Positions 26,484 through 36,003 are shown, numbered from the stretch's first letter. The stretch is 64,000 nucleotides of DNA from Acetobacterium malicum subsp. dehalogenans DSM 11527 (GCF_000472665.1 NZ_AXAC01000015.1:34858-98857); one strand, 5' to 3'. A program made the numbers and translations. Notes: a model not told the origin generated them from the sequence alone.

Positions 26484-28290
26484 TTTTTTCTCTTTTCTTA
26501 ATAAAACGTTTCAATTTCTTTTCGGTTTTTTTATGACCGGACATAAAGGTCTTACGGGACGCCCGGTAAAATTTCAAGCCGCCGAAACTCATCGACAGTG
26601 CTTTGTTTTCCGGGCATTTATCGATGCATTCGCCGCACATAATACAGTCGACGGTGGTAACATCGGTCTTTTCCCGTTCGGTATAGATGGTTTTAATCCC
26701 CATCGGACAGGCTTCGTAGCAGGCCCCGCATTCGGTACAGGCCTGACAGTCTTTTTTAATGCGAAACAGCGAAATCTTGTGTCCCAACCCGATTAAATAA
26801 CCGAGCGGGCAAATATTGCAGAAAAACCGACGTTTGAAAAAGCTGCCGATAAGCACTATGATCATGAAGAAGCCCCCTAAAAAAAGCGACACCTTAAAGC
26901 CGGCAAAGGCCGGAGACACGGTAATCGCCGGGCAAATGTCACAAAAATTGCCGCCGACAAAACTAAGTCCCAGAAATAACAGCAACAGCGTCCATTTGAT
27001 CGGTTTTAAACGGCTGTAAAGTTTTTCGTTTAAGGACAATCCTTCAATTTTTAGACCCTGCCGGGTTTCGTGGGTGAGATCCTGAATCAGTCCCATCGGG
27101 CACAGGAAGCCGCAGATAAAGCGGCCCAGAACCACAATTGAGAACAGCAGCGAGGCCAGAAAGATGCCAATCTCAGCCCAGCTCATATTGACCAGGGAAT
27201 TTAAATGGGCCAGGGTATAACAACTGCTGGCAATCAGCTGATCCTGATTGATGGGACAGGCAAAAATCGGAATTTCGATATTGCCAACCCATTGGCCCAG
27301 CAGTTTACCGCCATAGATCAAGGCAAAGAAGCTGACAATCATGGTGCTCCAGCGTATCGTCATGAATCCGAATTTCCGCTGACCCTTCATCGTCCCCACC
27401 GGCCCCAAGCTCATTCGCCCATTGGCAAAGCGGCCCATTACCGGATCTTTTGTGACAATCCGGCGGCGCAGCCATAGACACAGGATGATGCCGACGGCCG
27501 AAAGCAGTACAATGATCATAAACGGCGTCAATGCCGCCAGATATCGGTTGGAAAACAGAGTGTTGTCTTCAACCTGATAACTCATCTGATAGACGTTGTC
27601 ACCATTGTCTGCGGCATAGGTAACCGTGATGCCGCTGCGAATATCCAACAGTGACAAGCCTTCAATAACCCCCTCGCTATTGGTAGTTACCTGGCTTGTC
27701 CCGCTTCGCTGCGAGGTTAGCGTCACGGCTTGATCGGCCAGAGGCTCACCATCAAACTGCACACTGACTGTTGTCCGATCGGTGAAAATAATTTCCAGCG
27801 GAAACAGTTCATGTTCAAAGGTCGGCGGATTAGGCATATAACCTTGGGTAAATTCCATATCGGTTTTGGCTGCCAGATAAAGGGCTTCGGCGGTGCCATC
27901 ACCATCAAGATCGGTGCTTTGTTGCGGCAGGGTGGCAATAAAGCTACCTAAATAATCCGGGCTCATCACCGCCATATTATCGGCGGTCATTTCGGTAACC
28001 CCGTTAACACTGAGCGCATAAATCATTGCGGCAGCTGCGTCCTGATTACTAACGGTGTTTAAAGTAACCTGGTTATTGTCATAACTGAAGTATAGCCTGC
28101 CGGTAGTGCTGGTCTGTTTGGCTTCCGCCTCGGCACTGACTGCGGTGGTCATCGTGTAGCCGCTGGCATCAGTACTGAACTGATAAAACACCAGATTATA
28201 GGCAGAGAATGACAGCAGCGTCAGCACTACGCAAACGAGCAAGACCGCAGGGGTAAATATTTTTTTCATAGTGAGATCGTTTTTTTTCAT
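26464..28290 (-). CDS. NapH/NosR-like membrane polyferredoxin with extracytoplasmic domain
   Basis: 608-aa membrane electron-transfer protein. One N-terminal membrane segment (about 12-34) leads into an extracytoplasmic domain of about 220 residues containing DLDGDGTAEALYL (EF-hand-like loop) and a beta-rich region. Then come about five membrane segments with the NapH/NosR cysteine motifs GFLCPMG, FCDICPAITV and FCNICPLGYL, and a cytoplasmic tail with two [4Fe-4S] sites, CQACTECGACYEACPMG and CIMCGECIDKCPEN. ATGA overlap with the preceding gene shows translational coupling. Such proteins move electrons between membrane or outer donors and cytoplasmic partners; here the likely acceptor is the activase (inference). 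No FMN-binding threonine motif was seen. Confidence 0.88.
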   Translation of the reverse strand: MKKNDLTMKKIFTPAVLLVCVVLTLLSFSAYNLVFYQFSTDASGYTMTTAVSAEAEAKQTSTTGRLYFSYDNNQVTLNTVSNQDAAAAMIYALSVNGVTEMTADNMAVMSPDYLGSFIATLPQQSTDLDGDGTAEALYLAAKTDMEFTQGYMPNPPTFEHELFPLEIIFTDRTTVSVQFDGEPLADQAVTLTSQRSGTSQVTTNSEGVIEGLSLLDIRSGITVTYAADNGDNVYQMSYQVEDNTLFSNRYLAALTPFMIIVLLSAVGIILCLWLRRRIVTKDPVMGRFANGRMSLGPVGTMKGQRKFGFMTIRWSTMIVSFFALIYGGKLLGQWVGNIEIPIFACPINQDQLIASSCYTLAHLNSLVNMSWAEIGIFLASLLFSIVVLGRFICGFLCPMGLIQDLTHETRQGLKIEGLSLNEKLYSRLKPIKWTLLLLFLGLSFVGGNFCDICPAITVSPAFAGFKVSLFLGGFFMIIVLIGSFFKRRFFCNICPLGYLIGLGHKISLFRIKKDCQACTECGACYEACPMGIKTIYTEREKTDVTTVDCIMCGECIDKCPENKALSMSFGGLKFYRASRKTFMSGHKKTEKKLKRFIKKREKNESDQE

Positions 28291-29552
28291 ACGGCTCTTT
28301 TTTCCTCACAATAGCGATTATGGGCTAACATTTCCATAAATGCTTCCATTCTGATTCGTAATTGTTCCACATCCTGATACTGATAATCGGTTTCCAGCCT
28401 AAATACCGGAATATTTGCAGTTCCAAACAGCTGTTCAAAACGTTCCAGTTCAAAATCATATTCAATCTGGCCTTTCAGCACATGAAAGACCACCCCTTCA
28501 ATCCCACCCTGCTCCAGATACCAGCGGGCACTCTGATAAAGCATCTCATTCTGGGCGTAGGCGGCTGAGCAATCATAGCGGTAATGGGTCTCGATGATGG
28601 CGGAAAAGGGATCTCGCTTACTGGCTTTGTGGCGGGTGCTGCTGGCGTATATTTTTTGAATACTGCTGTCCAGAGTGGCCCCGATTGTAAGACTAATGTC
28701 GCCAATCAGAAAGGGAATCTTATAATTGGGTAACACCACCGGTGAGCCCATCAATAAAACTTTGGGCTTGCTTGTGGCGGCCGCCGAGATCACCTGGCGG
28801 TTGGCCAGCAGTTCCAGATTCAGTTTGCGCAAATGGCCGCACCAGCCTTTGAGATCGGTGGTGTAATAATAAGAATTAAGCACCGCCATCCGCAAGGCGC
28901 CGGAGATCAGGCCGTCCTTTTGACGACAGACCTGGATAAAATCGCGCATCAGTTTCCGGGCCGTTTCGACCAGTTGGGTGGCCTGGACGAGGTTCTTTTT
29001 CGACAGCCGCCGCCCGGTATGGTCCGCCAGTTTTTCGCCCAGTTGCTCCATCTGACCCTGCCATTTAAGCCCGGCCAGGGGATCGCTTTTGTCCGGGGGA
29101 ATATCCACGGTGACCACTTTTTTCCCGGCCGCCCGCAGCAGATAGGCCATTTTACGGCTACTGTCACAGGTGATCGGGATGATGATCAGGGCGGCTGCGC
29201 CCAGATCAAAGTGATCATTTAACAGAAATCCCAGCATCGAGCGGCTGACCGGATCGGTGTCCCGGGGGACTAAATCATCGGACCAGGCCACCGTTCCCAG
29301 ACTGCCACCAAGGATCCAAAAGGGTTTGGCCCCGGCGGCATAAATCAGTTCTTCGGGAATACTACTGCCCAGCACCATCACCTGGGGCTGGCGCTTTTTC
29401 ATATTGTCCGCTTTAAAATAGAGATAGGTTGTATTTAAAAAATAGCGGATCGCTTCGATCTGGCTGCTTTCATTAAACAAGGTTCTCAGGGTGTCCATGT
29501 ATTCACTTTCATAGCTACTGACCGGTTTGTTTTGGGGCTGATTGACCGTCAT
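28287..29552 (-). CDS. Degenerate HgdB/DCCP paralogue lacking most cluster cysteines
   Basis: 421-aa protein of the same superfamily as the gene at 25104; shared segments are EELIYAAGAKP, DDLVPRD, IIIPITCD, LLMGSPVVLPNYKIPFLI and GVVFHVLKG. At the putative cluster positions it has retained only C129 (ITCDS) and possibly C328; the others read FWILGG, PRDTDP, GATLDSS and LKGQIEY instead of Cys. It therefore probably cannot hold the same double cubane cluster. It may be a structural or regulatory partner in a heterodimer. First gene of the operon; ATG 29552 is chosen for its AGGAGG (frame open to 29573). Confidence 0.85.
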   Translation of the reverse strand: MTVNQPQNKPVSSYESEYMDTLRTLFNESSQIEAIRYFLNTTYLYFKADNMKKRQPQVMVLGSSIPEELIYAAGAKPFWILGGSLGTVAWSDDLVPRDTDPVSRSMLGFLLNDHFDLGAAALIIIPITCDSSRKMAYLLRAAGKKVVTVDIPPDKSDPLAGLKWQGQMEQLGEKLADHTGRRLSKKNLVQATQLVETARKLMRDFIQVCRQKDGLISGALRMAVLNSYYYTTDLKGWCGHLRKLNLELLANRQVISAAATSKPKVLLMGSPVVLPNYKIPFLIGDISLTIGATLDSSIQKIYASSTRHKASKRDPFSAIIETHYRYDCSAAYAQNEMLYQSARWYLEQGGIEGVVFHVLKGQIEYDFELERFEQLFGTANIPVFRLETDYQYQDVEQLRIRMEAFMEMLAHNRYCEEKRAV

Positions 29553-29849
29553 CGTCTTACCTCCTAAAGTCATTCAAATTTCAATGTTCGTTTCATGTAG
29601 CTATTGTAATATGACAGTTTGTGGATCGTTTGAAGCTTATCTGAAGATTAGGTGAAGTACCCTAGTGATTTGCCGATATTTTCGTAGCAAAAGCGCCGCT
29701 TTCGATGCATATTCCTGCTTCTCTCACCTTTTCTTTGCAGCGATCAATTAAATTAAAATAATATTGATTCTAGTTTAAAGTTAATGTAAAATAATATTAT
29801 TGACAAGATCATTAATTTTGAGATCAATTTATGTCAACACGAGGCCGTT

Positions 29850-31169
29850 ATGAAATCTACCAAAAAGATTTTTCTTCAATTGTTTTTGCTGCTCATTGCC
29901 GTTTCTTTGCTGGTTTTTGTTCTTCATGCCCTTTCTGGTAAAACATTAAAGACCATTGAGGCCCGGGCTGCCTACGATGTCAGCTCTGCCAACCGTGGCG
30001 ACCTCCTGTTTAATGAATTTTATCAGACCTTTTCCCCCAGACAATCAACCGCTTTTCTGGAAAAATTAGGAAAAAGCACCACCGCAGAATCGGCCCAATG
30101 GTCGATGGAACAGCTTGGCTCCCCTGACTATCCGGTAAATTCCTATATTATTGAATATGTGACGATTAATCACGCCGGTGAAAAGATACCCTGTTCCGGG
30201 GTTGTTCTCATTCCCGAAAAAACCGCTTCAACACCAATGCCGCTACTGGTTTACCAGCATGCCACGATCATGACCAATGGTACCGCCCCCAGTGTCAGTA
30301 TTCAAAAAGCTTCCGGAGAATCCAATACGCTGGCCGGAGCATTTGCCAGTGACGGATATGTGGTAGCCATTTCTGACTATGTCGGTACCGGCCAACCCAA
30401 TTGCCTGAGCTATCCCAGCGAGTATTTATACGCTGACAGTGAAGCCGCCAACGGTGTGGACATCCTGATTGCTACCGGTCATTTACTGGATCAATTAAAG
30501 TTGTCCACCAACGGTCAACTCTTTTTGTCGGGCTATTCAGAAGGCGGTCAAGCGGTATCAGCCCTAGCGGAGTTAATTCAAAACGACTATCCCCAGTATC
30601 CGGTTACTGCCGCCGTGTTTATGGAAGGGCCTTATAACATGAATGCCGCCATGAATAACTTTCTGGAAACCCCCGGTGGTGTCATCATGGACGGCCGGCC
30701 GGGCGGCAGCCTGGTTTGCGCCAAAGCGGTTTATGCCTATCAGCAGATTTACGACTGGGGCGCTATGGATACTATTTTTAATAAACCCTATGATACCCGG
30801 GTCGAAAAAAACTTCGCCAACCCTACCACCCCGCTGATTGTCCTGGCTGCCAATTATCCCAAAGCGACTGACAACATGTTTACCACGGCTTTCCTGGCCA
30901 GTGCCAAAGACGGTGCGGTTGCTGCGGACATTGCCGCGAATAATACCGATGACTGGGTGCCACAAATGCCGGTCACCTTTCTGACCTCATCCGAGGATGG
31001 CTTAATCCCGGCTTCAGTAACCGAAAACGCCTATCAAAAAATGCTGGCTGCCGGGGGGAATGTGAAAATGAGCTATACCCAGTATCCTCTCAATCATTTA
31101 CAAAACTATATGCAGGCCATTGCTCAGTCAAAGACGATCTTTGACAGTTATGTGAACGCCGCCAATTAA
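29850..31169 (+). CDS. Secreted alpha/beta-hydrolase (secretory lipase family)
   Basis: 439-aa predicted exported esterase or lipase. The N-terminus (MKSTKKIFLQLFLLLIAVSLLVFVL) is a signal peptide or anchor. The fold shows LLVYQHATIMTNGTAPS, a GYSEGGQAVSAL nucleophile elbow (catalytic Ser), a Asp region around LIVLAANYPKA / SSEDGLIP and a late His (LNHLQNYM). This matches the secretory lipase group, more common in fungi and actinobacteria than in clostridia. The RBS is modest (GAGG before ATG). Single gene with a terminator at 31223. Confidence 0.85.
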   Translation: MKSTKKIFLQLFLLLIAVSLLVFVLHALSGKTLKTIEARAAYDVSSANRGDLLFNEFYQTFSPRQSTAFLEKLGKSTTAESAQWSMEQLGSPDYPVNSYIIEYVTINHAGEKIPCSGVVLIPEKTASTPMPLLVYQHATIMTNGTAPSVSIQKASGESNTLAGAFASDGYVVAISDYVGTGQPNCLSYPSEYLYADSEAANGVDILIATGHLLDQLKLSTNGQLFLSGYSEGGQAVSALAELIQNDYPQYPVTAAVFMEGPYNMNAAMNNFLETPGGVIMDGRPGGSLVCAKAVYAYQQIYDWGAMDTIFNKPYDTRVEKNFANPTTPLIVLAANYPKATDNMFTTAFLASAKDGAVAADIAANNTDDWVPQMPVTFLTSSEDGLIPASVTENAYQKMLAAGGNVKMSYTQYPLNHLQNYMQAIAQSKTIFDSYVNAAN

Positions 31170-31222
31170 AGTAAAACACCAGAGCGGCTGAAATAAGGCT
31201 GATCCAGCAATCATTTAAAACG

Positions 31223-31262
31223 CAAAAGGAAGGGACTATTAAATAGCACCTTCCTTTTGTTT
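31223..31262 (+). terminator. Terminator of the lipase gene
   Basis: CAAAAGGAAGG (31223-31233) pairs with CCTTCCTTTTG (31249-31259), followed by TTTAATTATTTTTG. Confidence 0.8.
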
Positions 31263-31383
31263 AATTATTTTTGTTTAATTATTTTAATACCCAACCCTGT
31301 TTTAGCTACAAACCGATCACTTGGTGCTGATTATCCGGGAAAGCGTTTATCCCCAAACGGACCATTTTCGGTCCCCGTTTAAT

Positions 31384-32001
31384 TTATTCATCCTGGCGAT
31401 AAAGTAAACAGCGATCGCTGAATCCGGCTGGCGGGATGCCCAGACCCTGATTCAGTCGGGCCCAATAATTGACACTGGCAATGGTACTGGCCAACATCAC
31501 AATTTCGGCTTCCGTAAATTCACGTGTCAGGTTTTTAATGAATTGATCGGACAGATCCGGCGGCGTGCTTGACAGGCTGATGGCATACTCCAGCGCCAGC
31601 AGCTCACGCAGGTTGAAGCTATCAACTGACTGGACCGCCCGATGCCCCTGTAAAACGGCCAGCTCTTCGTCGGTGATGCTATTCTTGACGATCCCGACGG
31701 CGTTCATGTCAATGCAGAATGTGCAGGAGCAGATCAACGAGGCCTGAAGTCTGACCAGATTGAGCAACCGCCGCTCCTGCGCGTTCTCCCCTTTTGCGGT
31801 CATCATCTCCAACACCCCGGACCCGATCGCGGCGCGGGGATACCAGGTTAACAGCCGTGCCGGCAGCCGGTCTTTGCCGGTTTCTTTTTTGGCGATAAAC
31901 AAGCCGATCCGCAGCAATAAGGGGATTTTTATCGGTGGTTTAATCAATGGTCTGGGGCTTTGCTCCGTGTTAGCCCATGCTTTTTTTGCCGTGCTTGTCA
32001 T
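31384..32001 (-). CDS. Carboxymuconolactone decarboxylase / AhpD-like protein
   Basis: 205-aa protein with the AhpD-type redox signature SCTFCIDMNAVG (CxxC followed by a conserved Asp region) and the helical core LLNLVRLQASLI. Family members act as alkylhydroperoxidase-like antioxidants or as decarboxylases; the CxxC makes a thiol-peroxidase role more likely. CGGAGG precedes the ATG. No operon partner; the neighbours are convergent or divergent. Confidence 0.85.
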   Translation of the reverse strand: MTSTAKKAWANTEQSPRPLIKPPIKIPLLLRIGLFIAKKETGKDRLPARLLTWYPRAAIGSGVLEMMTAKGENAQERRLLNLVRLQASLICSCTFCIDMNAVGIVKNSITDEELAVLQGHRAVQSVDSFNLRELLALEYAISLSSTPPDLSDQFIKNLTREFTEAEIVMLASTIASVNYWARLNQGLGIPPAGFSDRCLLYRQDE

Positions 32002-32309
32002 GGCGCACCTCCGTTTATTTCTTTATTGACTGTATACCATTATTTTAACTACTTAAACGGTGCGCCAGGACCAGCGAGAATGGCTCACAAAATTTGCAAC
32101 ACTGCAAGCCTTACTCTTTTCAGTCAGGCTAAGGATTCAAAAGATCGTAAATTTTCCGGCTCGGCGCTGATCAGTTTTGAGGTGTTTAACCTGCGCTGGT
32201 TTACTTGCCGCTGCCAGCTCTTATCTTAAATGGCTTTTTATTTCCATTGACAAGGCAAAGCTTATTCTGATAAATTTAGCAGAACAAATCTCAATTGCCG
32301 GAGGAACCA

Positions 32310-33488
32310 TTGATTTTAAACAGACTTTTTGAAACCGAACAGCTTGAACTTGAAAAAATGTTGGATGACTTTTGCAATCTGACCGGCCTGGCCGCCGTCA
32401 TTACCGATAAAAAAGGCAACCAGCTGTCAAAGCTGTCAAATGCTTCCGAATTTTGCGCGATGATGCGCACCCAAGGCGATTTATGCTGTCGTTCTGACGG
32501 CATTGGCGGAAAGATCGCCGCTAAAAAAGGTGACATCAGTATCTATAAATGTCATGCCGGCCTGGTCGATTTTGCCGCGCCGATTTTTGTCAACGGCCAA
32601 CATATCGGCAATATCCTGGCCGGCCAGATCATCACCAACACCCCCTTAGAACACGATTTGACCCAGATTACCACCAACACCCTCTGCATTGTTGACAGCG
32701 AAATGAAAGCAAAATACGCCGCCATCCACTGCATGGATCATGAAACCATCGCCAAATGTTCGCGGATTCTGGATATCCTGCGGAAATACATCAGCGAGCG
32801 GGTCATCGTCCGGCAGCAGGAGCATCAGGTGCTCACTACCCCGGCTGCCGATCCCGATGCCGATTTGCTCAAAAATCTGGCAGCGATTGTGACCGGTATG
32901 AAAAAACTGGAATATGAAAACGCCAAGAAACGGTTACTCTATCTGGTCAAAGACTTTTATGAATGGAACAAAAAAAGCAAAGCCGCTTTCCGCACCCAGC
33001 TGATGCTGGCCTTTACCGAACTGGAGTTAACGCTTCCTGATGAGGCGGCCGTCAAAAACTATCACAACAGTTTGTTTCGGATGTATCCCGAGTCCAGCGC
33101 CTATTTTCTGAAAGTCTTTGATATGCTGTTTGAAACCATCCTTCGGGAAAGAGCTTTTCCGGTTGACGATCCCTTTCTCTATTCATTGGCCTACCTCCAG
33201 CGCTTTTACTATCAAAAAATATCAACTCAGGAAATCGCTGATTACATGAACCTTTCACCTGACCACTTCGCCCGGCTGTTCAAGCGAAAATATGGGATCT
33301 CGTTTACCGACTTCCTGATTCAAACCCGGATTGAAGCCTCCAAAGCCTTATTAACCCAGACGCCGTTCACCGTCACGGAAATTGCTCTGGAACTTGGCTA
33401 TCAGGAGCCGAATTACTTTACCCGGGTATTTAAAAAAATCGTCGGCATTCCCCCCAGCGAATATCGGGAAAAGTATGCCATTAATTAG
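32310..33488 (+). CDS. AraC-family regulator with PocR sensor domain
   Basis: 392-aa transcription factor. The PocR ligand-binding domain covers about 12-160 (DDFCNLTGLAAVITDKKGN, then a Cys-rich core FCAMMR, DLCCRSD, YKCHAGLVDFAAPIFVNG). A helical linker follows, and the AraC double helix-turn-helix is at the C-terminus (IADYMNLSPDHFARLFKRKY and IALELGYQEPNYFTRVFKK). PocR domains sense small hydrocarbon derivatives such as 1,2-propanediol. It is encoded just upstream of a glycerol dehydrogenase on the same strand, its probable target. The start is TTG 32310, placed by CGGAGG five bases upstream. Confidence 0.9.
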   Translation: MILNRLFETEQLELEKMLDDFCNLTGLAAVITDKKGNQLSKLSNASEFCAMMRTQGDLCCRSDGIGGKIAAKKGDISIYKCHAGLVDFAAPIFVNGQHIGNILAGQIITNTPLEHDLTQITTNTLCIVDSEMKAKYAAIHCMDHETIAKCSRILDILRKYISERVIVRQQEHQVLTTPAADPDADLLKNLAAIVTGMKKLEYENAKKRLLYLVKDFYEWNKKSKAAFRTQLMLAFTELELTLPDEAAVKNYHNSLFRMYPESSAYFLKVFDMLFETILRERAFPVDDPFLYSLAYLQRFYYQKISTQEIADYMNLSPDHFARLFKRKYGISFTDFLIQTRIEASKALLTQTPFTVTEIALELGYQEPNYFTRVFKKIVGIPPSEYREKYAIN

Positions 33489-33636
33489 TCTGCTGCGTGT
33501 AGTTGCTAAATTTTGCTGATTTTATTCAAATAATATCCCTGCGAACGGATTAGTGTAGACTATTGCCGTGATTTTTTATGTCATTGTCGATTTGAGTTTG
33601 TTATGATATTGTCAATTCAAATCAAAGGAGACAAAC

Positions 33637-34728
33637 ATGGCAACAAAAATTGTAATCAGTCCTGGAAAATATATTCAAGGACCGGGAGAAATGAAAAAAA
33701 TTGCAACTTATGCAAAGGATTACGGTCAACAGGCTTTTATCATCGCTGATGCATTCGTAATGAATATGACCACTGCAACCCTGGCCGAAAGCTTTGCCAA
33801 TTCGACCATCAATTACACCGCGGCAAAATTTAACGGTGAATGTTCCAAGCCGGAAATCAGTCGCCTGCAGCTGCTGGCACAGGATAGCCAGAGCGATTTA
33901 ATTATCGGTATTGGCGGCGGAAAAACCCTGGATACTGCTAAAGCGATTGCCTTCCACATGAAAAAACCGGTGATGATTGTCCCAACCATCGCCTCAACCG
34001 ATGCCCCCTGCAGCGCCCTGGCAGTATTGTATACCGAAGAAGGGGTTTTTGACGAATACCTCTTATTACCGACCAACCCCACCGTTGTCCTGATGGACAC
34101 CGAAATTATTGCCGCTGCTCCAGTGCGCCTGCTGGTCTCGGGCATGGGTGATGCTTTAGCCACTTATTTTGAAGCCCGGGCCACCTATCAGGCCAATGCC
34201 ACCACCATGGCCGGGGCCCAACCAACCGATGCGGCGATGGCGATGGCTGAACTCTGCTATCGCACCCTGTTGTCCGACGGCTTAAAAGCCAAATTGGCGG
34301 TGGAACGCAATGTTTCCAACATTGCCGTGGAAAAAATTATTGAAGCCAACACCTTTTTAAGCGGTATCGGTTTTGAAAGCGGCGGACTGGCCGGGGCTCA
34401 TGCCATCCACAATGGTTTAACGGTGCTGGAAGATTGCCATCACCTCTATCATGGCGAAAAGGTGGCTTTCGGCACCCTGACCCAATTAGTGCTGGAGAAT
34501 GCGCCACTGGCCGAAATCAGCGAAGTTCTGGATTTCTGCCGCAGCGTTGGCCTGCCAACCACCCTGGCCGAACTCAATGCCGAGCAGGCAACGGAGGCAC
34601 AACTGCGTGAAGTTGCCGTGGCGGCTTCGGTTGCCGGTGAAACGATCCATAACATGCCCTTCCCGGTCACCGCAGATGATGTCTATGCCGCCATTGTCAC
34701 CGTTGATCAATTAAGCCAGACCTTGTAA
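33637..34728 (+). CDS. gldA: Glycerol dehydrogenase
   Basis: 363-aa NAD-dependent, metal-containing (iron-type) dehydrogenase that oxidises glycerol to dihydroxyacetone or reduces related ketones. Signatures are the NAD-binding GIGGGKTLDTAKA, the phosphate region PTIASTDAPCSALAV, the metal ligands in GMGDALATYFEA (Asp), AHAIHNGLT and CHHLYHGEKVAFG (His). GGAGACAAAC precedes the ATG. The PocR-AraC gene upstream suggests diol/glycerol induction, and an inverted GATTTGA...TCAAATC pair lies between them near the RBS. A paralogue lies at 51642 inside the molybdenum island. Confidence 0.93.
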   Translation: MATKIVISPGKYIQGPGEMKKIATYAKDYGQQAFIIADAFVMNMTTATLAESFANSTINYTAAKFNGECSKPEISRLQLLAQDSQSDLIIGIGGGKTLDTAKAIAFHMKKPVMIVPTIASTDAPCSALAVLYTEEGVFDEYLLLPTNPTVVLMDTEIIAAAPVRLLVSGMGDALATYFEARATYQANATTMAGAQPTDAAMAMAELCYRTLLSDGLKAKLAVERNVSNIAVEKIIEANTFLSGIGFESGGLAGAHAIHNGLTVLEDCHHLYHGEKVAFGTLTQLVLENAPLAEISEVLDFCRSVGLPTTLAELNAEQATEAQLREVAVAASVAGETIHNMPFPVTADDVYAAIVTVDQLSQTL

Positions 34729-34765
34729 AAAACACCCCATATTATCCCCATTATCTAACATCTGG

Positions 34766-34799
34766 AAAAGAGGCTACATCTTGCGATGGCCTCTTTTTT
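34766..34799 (+). terminator. Terminator of gldA
   Basis: AAAAGAGGC (34766-34774) pairs with GCCTCTTTT (34789-34797), then T. Confidence 0.85.
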
Positions 34800-34857
34800 C
34801 CCTGTAAATTCCCGGTCTGATTGATAACCGTATTTAAAAAAAGGAGCGAAAACCACT

Positions 34858-35130
34858 ATGAGCAATGACCGCCCTAACCGACTCTTAGCTGACCTGGCCA
34901 ATAAATTAAACCTTACCTGTCTGACTCAAATAAAGCATGACCGCTACGCTGTCGATATCTTAAAAGAACTGCTTGAAATCGACAAAGCCATTTTCGCCGT
35001 CCAGGAATGGAATGACGCCTATCGCTATTTCTCCGGCCGAAACGAGGGCTATCCCACCGTGCATGAGGCCAGACTGGGATTAATGACATTTTTGAGCAAA
35101 GAACGCTGGAGTATAACTAATCAGCATTAA
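34858..35130 (+). CDS. Hypothetical 90-aa protein
   Basis: No family recognised. It starts MSNDRPNRLLADLANKLN and has one Cys, many Leu, Asp and Arg and a mostly helical pattern, including ILKELLEIDKAIFAVQEW and HEARLGLMTFLSKERW. AAAAGGAGCG precedes the ATG. It lies after the gldA terminator and converges on the macrodomain gene, so it is probably its own small unit. Confidence 0.65.
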   Translation: MSNDRPNRLLADLANKLNLTCLTQIKHDRYAVDILKELLEIDKAIFAVQEWNDAYRYFSGRNEGYPTVHEARLGLMTFLSKERWSITNQH

Positions 35131-35166
35131 CCTTATTAAAATTTTACCGTTAAGGTATTTCTATTT

Positions 35167-36003
35167 CTATCCATCTATTAATTGGCTATCTAAAAGCTTT
35201 TGATAAATGGCCACATCCCGGTCCAGAAACACATTAAAAATAATCCGCTCAAATTTTTCTGCATGCGCCTCCAGAAATGCCCGCACCGTAGCGATGGCAA
35301 TGGCTGCTGCCGCTTGATTGGGAAAACGGAAAACCCCGGTGGAGATGCAGCAGAAGGCCAGACTATGAACCTGATTTGCTACCGCAATTTCGAGACAGGC
35401 GCGATAACTGTTGGCCAGATCCTGTTCCAGGCCCGGTGTTAAGCCATCCTGAACGATGGGCCCAACCGTGTGAATCACATGCTTGCTTGGCAGGTTATAA
35501 GCACTGGTTATTTTTGCTGCTCCGGTTGGTTCCGGCATGTTTTGAGCCGTTATTAAAGCATCACAGGCTTCCCGTAACTGAATGCCAGCTGCGCTGTGGA
35601 TCACGTTGTCAATGCAATTGTGGCCGGGGACAAAACAACCCAGCAGCTGACTGTTGGCTGCATTGACAATGGCATCCACGGCCAGCCGGGTGATATCGCC
35701 CTGCCAGAGCGACAGTTTATCGCCAAATGGCCCGGCTGGTCCGCCAATTCGGTCCCGCCACTGGTTCACCGTCTCAATCTCACCGAGCGTGACGATGCCC
35801 TTTGCCTGGACTTCCTGCTGCAGCAACTGATCCTGAACCGCAAGAAACGCCGAACTGATTGGCCCCGGCTCACGGACATTCATCAGCGCCCGCAACAGGC
35901 TCCGTTTTTCATCATCATCGACCGGTATGGCCAGGTTTTGATAAGCCTGGTTTTCGCGGCCCAGTTCGGTGATTAAATAGGCGAGTGCTTCTGAGCGATT
36001 CAT
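35167..36003 (-). CDS. Macrodomain protein (protein-ADP-ribose hydrolase type)
   Basis: 278-aa protein with an N-terminal helical extension (about 1-100) and a macrodomain containing VDAIVNAANSQLLG, then FVPGHNCIDNVIHSAAG (the Cys/His-containing loop of zinc-dependent macrodomains), PTGAAKITSAYNLPSKHVIHTV and CCISTGVFRFPN. Zinc-type macrodomains are encoded next to class M sirtuins and reverse their ADP-ribosylation. Here the start codon overlaps the sirtuin stop (ATGA), matching that pairing. It probably removes ADP-ribose from a target modified by the sirtuin. Confidence 0.92.
   Translation of the reverse strand: MNRSEALAYLITELGRENQAYQNLAIPVDDDEKRSLLRALMNVREPGPISSAFLAVQDQLLQQEVQAKGIVTLGEIETVNQWRDRIGGPAGPFGDKLSLWQGDITRLAVDAIVNAANSQLLGCFVPGHNCIDNVIHSAAGIQLREACDALITAQNMPEPTGAAKITSAYNLPSKHVIHTVGPIVQDGLTPGLEQDLANSYRACLEIAVANQVHSLAFCCISTGVFRFPNQAAAAIAIATVRAFLEAHAEKFERIIFNVFLDRDVAIYQKLLDSQLIDG

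Noticed and set aside
24186..29552. Classical 2-hydroxyglutaryl- or lactyl-CoA dehydratase operon
   Set aside because: One large protein lacks most cluster cysteines and there are no CoA-transferase or hydroxyacid dehydrogenase genes; a membrane polyferredoxin is not part of such pathways.
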